The notes beneath the pieces are model-generated. The model ran no database searches, was not told the DNA's origin, and saw only the letters and a program-made list of their open reading frames with translations. The translations under genes were made by a program, and so were the position numbers. Shown piece by piece: positions 57,969 through 64,000 of a stretch of 64,000 nt of DNA. The stretch comes from Fulvimarina sp039652615 (GTDB taxonomy: Bacteria > Pseudomonadota > Alphaproteobacteria > Rhizobiales > Rhizobiaceae). Within the stretch, counting starts at the first letter, position 1; each line of letters opens with the position of its first letter. The stretch is from assembly GCF_039652615.1 (NCBI RefSeq), contig NZ_JBDJAC010000008.1:173783-237782 (forward strand), read 5' to 3'.

Positions 57969-59296
57969 CGTCGATCCTCCATCAGGGCCCAGAGGTCGAG
58001 TTCGAGCTCAGGCCATTCGCCAGCGAAGTGCAGTCCTATGCTACTTGCAACGCTGAATTCCGGCCAGAGCGGCGAGGTCTTGTCGAGATAGAAATAGACG
58101 TGGTCTGAAATCGCCCGGATCTGTCGTGGTGGCGTCGGCATGTGTACGAGTTCGATGCCGGGCAGATGGGTCTGCACGATCTCGTTCATCTTGGTGTTCG
58201 GGCCAACCTTGCAGAGGGCGGGGAACTGCTGCTGGACCTGGGTGAGCGGCTTGGCGGCCGAGACCTCGATAACGAAGGTGGCGTTGCGGAAGAGCGAGCG
58301 GTCTGTGACGGCGGCAAGATAGGCGTTCGGCGCGCGCTCAATCAGATCGAGACGGATCGCGCGACCGAGATCGAGGCTGAGAAGCCTCTGGATGTCGGCG
58401 AGCAGGGGCTCGAATGTCGCCTGGAGGTCGTCCTGGTTATAGGGCTCGTATTCCGGCGCCATCCGCTTGGGTGAAAACGTCCACAGCTCGCCTGATATGC
58501 GCAGAAATTCCTCGTAGAGCCGTTCGGGGTGGACATAGCGCGAGCTTCTGAAATGCTTCAAGACGTTCGCTTCACGGTTCAGCATCTGGAGCATGAAATA
58601 GTCGAAGGTCTGGAGACCTCCGCCCGCGCTCGGATCGGCGGCATAGCGGGCAAGCGTTTCCAGCTTGGTATCGATCCAGCCGATGACACGCTCCAACCAG
58701 CCCGCGCTCTGCGGATGGGCCTGGATCGTGATGACCGGCGGGGCGAAGGAGTCGTCGAAGAGGATTGTCTTGTCGCGCACTTCGAGAATGCGCGCGACCT
58801 TCAGGCAATGGAAGCCCGATTTCGGTGTCTCGCGGATGTCGAAGGTGATGCGGGGATGGGCGACCTCGATCTCCTGTTCCACATACATGTTGGAGCTTGC
58901 ATCGACGATCGTTTCGAGGTCCTTGTAGTAGCGGCTGCCGCTGGAGGCATCCTCCATGTCCAGCTCGCGACCATTCACATTAGCCGCCGGCAGAACGATC
59001 CAGACGAACTGCTTCTCGGCCCCTTCCGGCACGTCGATGGGCGTTGGAAGCCGGCTCACGCCGGGCATGTCGAAGACGCTGCCGTCGGGCATGATGCCGC
59101 TCGCGCGGCGCAGGCCGAACTTGTTCTGCTGGGCGAGGTCACGATCGATCTCGAGGCTCGAAAACCCCCAGGGATAGGGCGAGACGAGCCGGGTCCGGTT
59201 TTCGATCAGCTTTTCGAAATAGCGGTCGTTCTGCTGAAGGTGGTGCTGACGCAGAAAGAGGCCCTCAGACCAAGCGACTTTACTATACCACGTCAA
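57965..59296 (-). CDS. tssK: T6SS baseplate protein TssK (ImpJ)
   Basis: A 443-residue TssK. The start is MTWYSKVAWSEGLFLRQHHL with the family's QHxQxxDRYFE-like sequence (QQNDRYFEKL), and the C-terminal domain has GIELVHMPTPPRQIRAI. TssK is the trimeric adapter that links the baseplate to TssLM. It is the first gene of this minus-strand block; the region upstream (59297-59665) has no tssA-G gene, so the rest of the T6SS must lie elsewhere. The ATGA overlap with tssL implies coupling. Confidence 0.95.
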   Translation of the reverse strand: MTWYSKVAWSEGLFLRQHHLQQNDRYFEKLIENRTRLVSPYPWGFSSLEIDRDLAQQNKFGLRRASGIMPDGSVFDMPGVSRLPTPIDVPEGAEKQFVWIVLPAANVNGRELDMEDASSGSRYYKDLETIVDASSNMYVEQEIEVAHPRITFDIRETPKSGFHCLKVARILEVRDKTILFDDSFAPPVITIQAHPQSAGWLERVIGWIDTKLETLARYAADPSAGGGLQTFDYFMLQMLNREANVLKHFRSSRYVHPERLYEEFLRISGELWTFSPKRMAPEYEPYNQDDLQATFEPLLADIQRLLSLDLGRAIRLDLIERAPNAYLAAVTDRSLFRNATFVIEVSAAKPLTQVQQQFPALCKVGPNTKMNEIVQTHLPGIELVHMPTPPRQIRAISDHVYFYLDKTSPLWPEFSVASSIGLHFAGEWPELELDLWALMEDRR

Positions 59297-59665
59297 GAAG
59301 TGCCCTCTTCAAACCAATTGGCCACCACGGCTCAATCCGCCAGTGGAAATTTAAACCCTTCAACGCAAGATCGCACCCGCTTTTCACGCCCTTGGTGACT
59401 GTGACCGAAGCAGGTCCGTGCGATGGTCTCCAAAGGTGATCGTAGATGTGGGCGGTCTGCGATCGCAAGAGGATTTTCTGCGGCCCTCAAAAGCCGGGAA
59501 AATCCGACGATGCGAGGCCGGACCGCATCGGTCCGTAGGACAACTGCCGCGCCGGTTGTTCGGGGGCGAGAGGCAGCGAGACCGGCGGCCGGGTTCGTCA
59601 TTTCGTTCCCCTCACGTCATTCCCGCTTTTTCCTCTACGCCATACAAGACCGGAAATGTCGTGCG
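59297..59665. other. Gene-free region upstream of tssK
   Basis: These 369 bases lie between ialB and tssK and contain no credible ORF. They hold the probable tssK promoter, which I could not identify. GGATTTTC (59471-59478) and GAAAATCC (59498-59505) pair around a CGGC/GCCG inner stem, making an imperfect hairpin that may terminate the ialB transcript. A shorter stem, CGGACC/GGTCCG, is at 59519-59535. Confidence 0.5.
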
Positions 59666-60283
59666 TTAAAGCTGACCGTAAGCTTTGCTGAACCCCTTGA
59701 GCGATAATTCGAAGGTAATAGCCTGTTCTGCCGCGCTCGTCACGCTCACGCGAAGGGTCTCACCGTCGCGAAGCTTCGTCAGCAATTCATCGTCAATTGG
59801 GGAAAGCGCATAGCTTCCGTTCTCGTCGGCCGTGCGGATCGGCACAGTCTTCGTGTTCCCGCCGTCCACCGAGATATTGACCCCTTTGAGGAGCAGGAGA
59901 CCGTGTGGCAGCCCGAATTCGATGAGCGGCCCGCTCTCCTCGTTGCCCTTCGCAACCGTCGCGCTCACCACCTTCTGGCCGGTCTGGCGGGCGAAGAGCG
60001 CCTGCTGGAGGATACAGCGGCGTGGCGTCTCGGCGGAAGGGTCGGAACAGACGACCTGCCAAGGATCATCCTGGTTTCTTTCGGTGGAAGACTGAACCCG
60101 GCCGCCCGTACCCTCCGGCGTGACGTCCCCCGGCGTCTCTTTTGCTGTCGCCGCCTGCGCGACCTCGGTCTCGGCCTGGGCCTGCCGGGGCGTATCGAGA
60201 AGCGGATAGACGTAATATCCGCCCACACCGACTGCCGCGCACATGACGGCGACTGTCACAAGCTTCTTGACGATGGTTCGCAT
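59666..60283 (-). CDS. Invasion-associated locus B (IalB) family protein
   Basis: A 205-residue secreted or membrane-anchored protein. An N-terminal hydrophobic segment (about 8-30), a Thr/Glu/Ala-rich linker (32-70) and an IalB domain (75-200) with WQVVCSD...RRCILQQALFARQTG, LPHGLLLLKGVNISVDGG and a C-terminal ALSPIDDELLTKLR are visible. Two cysteines probably form a disulfide. Bartonella IalB promotes erythrocyte invasion, but the family is widespread in non-pathogenic rhizobia, so an infection role is not implied. Confidence 0.85.
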   Translation of the reverse strand: MRTIVKKLVTVAVMCAAVGVGGYYVYPLLDTPRQAQAETEVAQAATAKETPGDVTPEGTGGRVQSSTERNQDDPWQVVCSDPSAETPRRCILQQALFARQTGQKVVSATVAKGNEESGPLIEFGLPHGLLLLKGVNISVDGGNTKTVPIRTADENGSYALSPIDDELLTKLRDGETLRVSVTSAAEQAITFELSLKGFSKAYGQL

Positions 60284-60302
60284 GAACCCGGAACCTCCTG
60301 AT

Positions 60303-60332
60303 GGAAACGGGCAGGATTGAAGATCCTGCCCG
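60303..60332 (-). terminator. Intrinsic terminator after the autotransporter gene
   Basis: CGGGCAGGAT (60308-60317) and ATCCTGCCCG (60323-60332) pair perfectly with a five-base loop. On the minus strand the second arm is followed by TTTCC, a short T-run. It lies about 50 bases after the autotransporter stop and 25 bases before ialB, so it separates the two transcripts. Confidence 0.6.
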
Positions 60333-60381
60333 TCTGCGCGTTGACGATGTGGCCAGATTCGACCTGGCGAAGCAAGGTCGA

Positions 60382-63300
60382 TCAGAAGTTGAGACGGATC
60401 TGCCCTGTGAGGCTGTAGGTCTCGACCCTGTCGGAGAACTTCACGTCGCCGCGAATGTTGGCGTTCAGCTGTTTGACCGCGCCGAAATTACCGTCGAACA
60501 GTTTGATCGTGTCGATGCCTGCACTGACCTCGCCGAACGTCCCGATATTATCGGAGAACAGCTCCTGGCTCGCGCCGGAGGATGTCACCGTCGAGCGGAC
60601 GCTGCCGGTAAAGTCGTTGTATGCCGTCGCGGTCACGAAGGGTCGATAGGCGACGCTGTTTTCCTCGTCGATGATCGTGCGGGCGAGGGTGCCGCCTGCG
60701 AAACCGATGAAGGTTTCGAAGTCGTCGATCTGGAGCGAGGATATCACACCGCTATTCTGGAAGATCAGCGGGCTGGAGAAGGTTTTCGCATAGGAGAAAC
60801 CGGCCACCGGAACGATCGAGTAATCGTAGGGCAGGGGATAGGCATAGCTGATGCTGCCGGAGAAGGCCGCCCGCTCACTGTCGAGTTCGGCGTCCTGAAG
60901 GCCGAGGCTCTGGTTCGCTGCCGTCGTCGCGACGTTGTTGAAGGTGAAATCGGTCGTTCCGTAGCGGAACTGGAGATCCGCCGCGAGCACGCCTTCACCG
61001 ATCGGCTTGGAGCCTGCGATATAGCCGCCGAGATAGTATTGATCGAATTCGGACGTCGTGATCGAGGTCGTGGCACCGTTGGTCAGAACGTTCTGGCTTG
61101 TATCGCCGTGGTTGTAGCCTCCGGTGAAGCCCATGGCAAAATCGACGCCGAGTTCTTCCATCGGAATGCAGTTGACGTCCGCGCCGCCCTGAACGCCCCA
61201 ATAGTCGAGATCGATCGAAGCATCCACCGATCTGCCGAGCTGGTTCGTGGTTGAACCATCGGCCGAACCGGTGCCGCCCGTGCCGCGCATCCAGACGCCC
61301 GGCTCGCATGCGCCCGGCTCCACGTCATAGACGAGCGAGCTGACGAACGGCGTCGACGGCCGGTTGACCACAGTCGAAATCAGCGACTGGACGAGCACGA
61401 CATTGCCCGCGACACCACCGATATTCGGGTTGATCGAGCTGACGATGGCAAAGTCGTCACCGACCTTGAGCAGATCGTACTCGATCAGGCTGCCGGCCTG
61501 TGGCAGGCCGGTGGCCGTGAACGTGGCGCTGTTGGTGCCGGACACGTCGACGACGGTGATCGGGTTGTCCTGCAGTTGGAAGACCGTGTTCTGCTGATCG
61601 AAGTTGACCGTCCCGGTGCCGGACAGGTCTCCGTTGACCACGATGCGATCGGACAGTTGTTCGCCATTGGCGTTGTTGCGGCCAAGGTCGATGTCGACGT
61701 TGTACTGGCCGTTCTGGCTGACCAGATTGCCATTGATCGTATAGGTGTCGCCGACAATGTTGTTGCGGCCAAGATCGATCGTTCCGGCATTGGTATAGGT
61801 GCCGGCCGTCACCGAACCGCCATTGAGAATGGCAAGGCCGGTGTTGTTGAAGGCGGTGAGGCCCGAAAACGCGAAGCCGTTGCCGTTGTAGAGCCCGGTA
61901 TTGGTAAAAGCGCCATTGCCCGACAGATTGCCCGTGAGGCCGAGCGTGCCACTGTTGGTGACGGGCCCGTTCAGCAAGCCTCGAACCGAGGCGGTCCCCG
62001 AGTTGGTGAAGCCGTTTGTCGTCGTTACGGCCCCCGTGCTTGAGAACTCGCCCGAATTGTTGAAGGCGCTCGCCGACAGAAGACCGCCATCGCCGATGGT
62101 GATGCCGGCGGCACCGCCTGCGCCATCACCACCCAGGGACGAGTTGGTGAGCGTCCCGATATTGATCAGGTCGCTGGTGTTGATGTTCAGCCGCGCATTG
62201 TTGCGGTTCACGATGTCGTTGTTGCTGCCCGCACCGGAGGCGGGGCTGCCAGCGACATCGACGATCGATCCGTCGGCTCCGTTGAAATTGATGACGCCGT
62301 CATTGGTGATCGGGCCGGTGCCGTTGTTATTGATATCGGAATCGAAGGTGGCCGAGCCTGCGAAGTTGAAAACACCGGTTGCGAGGTTGTTGATCGCGCC
62401 ATTGTCGATCACCGCGCCGCCGTTTGCGACGGTAACGGTGCCGGAATTGTTGATGGTGTTCCCCGTTCCGAAGAGCGTCGCTCCGGCACCTTGGAGATTG
62501 ACGTTTCCGCCATTGTTGATGGTGCCGGCAGCGAGCGTCCGGCCTGCCGCGATGTTGATCGTCGAGGCGTTGTTGAGGGCAGTCATGCCGGTGAAGTTGC
62601 CGCCGTTGACGTTCAGAACCGCCGAATTGGCGTTGTTGAAGGTGCTGTCGGCCGTCAGATTGCCAGTGACGTTGAACGAGCCGGCATTGTTGTCGATCTG
62701 GCCGGTGAAGGCACCTTGTCCATTGAGCGTGCCGGTGTTTGTGGTTCCGCCATTGGTGGAGCCAGCCGTCTGTGTGTAGGTGCCTGAGTTGTTCAGCCCG
62801 CCATTCACCGTCCCGCTATTGCCGAACGACCCCGTGTTGCGGACACCGCTGCCGATCGTCCCCGAGCTGGCGAAGGTGCCCGCGTTGAAGACCACGCCGG
62901 TGATCGTTCCGGCGTTACCCGCCGTTGCTCCTGCGTTGTTCGTGACACCGCCCGCGACCGTGCCGCTGTTGGTGAATGACGCGCTGTTGAAGACGTTGGA
63001 TATGATGCTGCCGCCGTTTGCGATCGTGAGGTTGCCGGCGTTCACCGTCGTCGGTCCGGAATAGGTGTTGGTGCCGGCGAGGGTAAATCCTCCCGCGCCC
63101 TGTTTGAGGAGGCCACCGCCACCGGAAATGATGCCGGCATATGTCGTGTTGGTGCCGTCGCCGGTGGACAGGGTCTGGCCGGAAGCGATGACGACACTGC
63201 CTCCGGTTCCCGCCAGCGAGGCGATGGTGTCGTTGCCGTTGATCGTCAGCGTACCGGCCGAGACGGTGACGGCCTCGTCGTCGGCGATGCCGTTGCCGTC

Positions 63301-64000
63301 GGTCGTGAGCGTTCCGCCCGCGACCGTGACCGAGTTGCCCGAGGTGTTGATCGAGCCGGTGCCGGTTTCGTTGAGCGCGCCGGAGTTCACCGAAAGGCTT
63401 GCGGCGTTGGTGATCGAGCCGGTCAGGCTCGTGGTGCCGCCGGAGACGGTGATCGCACCCGCGCCGTCGAGGGTTCCCGCGATGGTGCCGTTCTGGAGCG
63501 ACTGCGCACCCGAGGACGTCACGGAGGTGCCGCCGGCGACGATCGCGCCGCCGGACTGTGTGAAAGAGGCCGAGTTGACGTCGACCGTGCCGCCGGTGGT
63601 GCCGCCGGTCTGGTTGAAGGCGCCGGTGACGCCGAGGGCCGCGTTGCCGTTCACCGTGCCGCCGGACTGGCCGAGCGAGGCGATTGTGTCGTTGCCGTTG
63701 ATCGTCAGCGTACCGGCCGAGACGGTGACGGCTTCGTCGTCGGCGATGCCGTTGCCGTCGGTCGTGAGCGTTCCGCCCGCGACCGTGACCGAGTTGCCCG
63801 AGGTGTTGATCGAGCCGGTGCCGGTTTCGTTGAGCGTGCCGGAGTTCACCGAAAGGCTTGCGGCGTTGGTGATCGAGCCGGTCAGGCTCGTGGTGCCGCC
63901 GGAGACGGTGACCGCACCCGCGCCGTCGAGGGTTCCCGCGATGGTGCCGTTCTGGAGCGACTGCGCACCCGAGGACGTCACGGAGGTGCCGCCGGCGACG
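60382..64000 (-). CDS. Autotransporter adhesin (type V secretion), N-terminus beyond the window
   Basis: At least 1205 residues are visible; the start is beyond 64000. The C-terminal 300 residues (about 60382-61310) are an autotransporter beta-barrel ending with the terminal phenylalanine in GQIRLNF; GVWMRGTGGTGSADGS and YLGGYIAGSKPIGEG are typical strands. The passenger is Gly/Asn/Thr/Ser-rich with a PATR-like repeat (GAGGFTLAGTNTYSGPTTVN near 63100) and many NNSGT units, predicting a beta-helix. From 63214 it contains 459-bp tandem repeats. It would be exported to the cell surface as an adhesin or similar; the binding partner is unknown. Confidence 0.9.
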   Translation of the reverse strand, partial: VAGGTSVTSSGAQSLQNGTIAGTLDGAGAVTVSGGTTSLTGSITNAASLSVNSGTLNETGTGSINTSGNSVTVAGGTLTTDGNGIADDEAVTVSAGTLTINGNDTIASLGQSGGTVNGNAALGVTGAFNQTGGTTGGTVDVNSASFTQSGGAIVAGGTSVTSSGAQSLQNGTIAGTLDGAGAITVSGGTTSLTGSITNAASLSVNSGALNETGTGSINTSGNSVTVAGGTLTTDGNGIADDEAVTVSAGTLTINGNDTIASLAGTGGSVVIASGQTLSTGDGTNTTYAGIISGGGGLLKQGAGGFTLAGTNTYSGPTTVNAGNLTIANGGSIISNVFNSASFTNSGTVAGGVTNNAGATAGNAGTITGVVFNAGTFASSGTIGSGVRNTGSFGNSGTVNGGLNNSGTYTQTAGSTNGGTTNTGTLNGQGAFTGQIDNNAGSFNVTGNLTADSTFNNANSAVLNVNGGNFTGMTALNNASTINIAAGRTLAAGTINNGGNVNLQGAGATLFGTGNTINNSGTVTVANGGAVIDNGAINNLATGVFNFAGSATFDSDINNNGTGPITNDGVINFNGADGSIVDVAGSPASGAGSNNDIVNRNNARLNINTSDLINIGTLTNSSLGGDGAGGAAGITIGDGGLLSASAFNNSGEFSSTGAVTTTNGFTNSGTASVRGLLNGPVTNSGTLGLTGNLSGNGAFTNTGLYNGNGFAFSGLTAFNNTGLAILNGGSVTAGTYTNAGTIDLGRNNIVGDTYTINGNLVSQNGQYNVDIDLGRNNANGEQLSDRIVVNGDLSGTGTVNFDQQNTVFQLQDNPITVVDVSGTNSATFTATGLPQAGSLIEYDLLKVGDDFAIVSSINPNIGGVAGNVVLVQSLISTVVNRPSTPFVSSLVYDVEPGACEPGVWMRGTGGTGSADGSTTNQLGRSVDASIDLDYWGVQGGADVNCIPMEELGVDFAMGFTGGYNHGDTSQNVLTNGATTSITTSEFDQYYLGGYIAGSKPIGEGVLAADLQFRYGTTDFTFNNVATTAANQSLGLQDAELDSERAAFSGSISYAYPLPYDYSIVPVAGFSYAKTFSSPLIFQNSGVISSLQIDDFETFIGFAGGTLARTIIDEENSVAYRPFVTATAYNDFTGSVRSTVTSSGASQELFSDNIGTFGEVSAGIDTIKLFDGNFGAVKQLNANIRGDVKFSDRVETYSLTGQIRLNF
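63214..64000 (-). repeat. 459-bp (153-residue) tandem coding repeat in the autotransporter
   Basis: The sequence from about 63214 to 63672 recurs from about 63673 onwards and continues past the window end. Anchor points give the same offset: GTGTCGTTGCCG at 63227 and 63686, and CTGCGCACCCGAGG at 63502 and 63961. The copies differ by only a few bases, for example GALNETG versus GTLNETG and AITVSGG versus AVTVSGG in translation. The number of copies is not known because of the edge. Confidence 0.9.

Noticed and set aside
63214..64000. Repeats resembling an array
   Set aside because: The 459-bp units are in frame and coding for the autotransporter passenger. There are no short direct repeats with unique spacers, so this is not CRISPR.

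Overview
The window is a GC-rich, densely packed chromosomal segment of an alphaproteobacterium. It is most likely a member of the Hyphomicrobiales (Rhizobiales). This is inferred from the ctaG-ctaE-DUF983-surf1-ispH-thrB-rnhA gene order, the fixNOQP/fixGHIS-type cbb3 genes, an FnrL-type regulator, IalB and ChaN-like proteins, and a matPQMAB operon like that of Sinorhizobium. The genus cannot be named from the sequence alone. No tRNA, rRNA, CRISPR array, prophage or insertion sequence is visible.

Layout. (1) 1-7.4 kb: end of an aa3-type cytochrome oxidase operon (ctaG, ctaE, DUF983, surf1), then ispH, a VOC protein, thrB, rnhA, a DsbD-N-like periplasmic protein and yqgE/algH. (2) 7.4-13.7 kb, minus strand: a membrane PAS-GGDEF-EAL protein, a RimJ-type acetyltransferase, an M16 peptidase and thrC. 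(3) 13.9-24.3 kb: an envelope and lysine-pathway region with a lipoprotein, an FNT channel, two lytic transglycosylases, a ChaN-like protein, dapD, a phosphodiester-glycosidase-like protein, dapE, a membrane protein, a GreA/GreB-family protein and an ABM monooxygenase. (4) 24.4-33.0 kb: malonate uptake and catabolism. matPQMAB (TRAP transporter, malonyl-CoA decarboxylase, malonyl-CoA synthetase) runs on the minus strand, divergent from matR, with two copies of a palindromic operator between them. A hydratase/FAH-like gene and an enoyl-CoA hydratase follow matR. (5) 33.2-46.9 kb: microaerobic respiration. ccoGHIS and ccoNOQP each have an FNR box; a diguanylate cyclase gene lies between them, and a hemerythrin-like gene, hemN, a prephenate-dehydrogenase-like gene and fnrL lie beside them. 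(6) 47.2-48.4 kb: a second diguanylate cyclase. (7) 48.5-59.3 kb, minus strand: part of a type VI secretion locus, in transcription order tssK-tssL-tssM-tagF-pppA-ppkA. (8) 59.7-64.0 kb: an IalB-family protein and a large autotransporter adhesin with 459-bp tandem repeats that runs off the right edge.

How it fits together. FnrL probably senses low oxygen and switches on the high-affinity cbb3 oxidase, its assembly factors and oxygen-independent haem synthesis through the two FNR boxes. Three c-di-GMP proteins in the window may couple respiration and surface behaviour. The T6SS block holds the membrane complex and baseplate protein TssK together with a Thr-phosphorylation switch (PpkA kinase, PppA phosphatase, TagF). 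TssL and PpkA carry similar short threonine motifs that are candidate phosphosites. With IalB and the autotransporter next door, the right end reads as a surface and host- or neighbour-interaction region.

The most noteworthy points are the shared threonine motifs in TssL and PpkA, the tandem operator of the malonate regulon and the hairpin between matP and matQ, the cyclase gene between the two cbb3 operons, and the exact tandem repeats in the autotransporter. I did not find a system that I can confidently call unprecedented.
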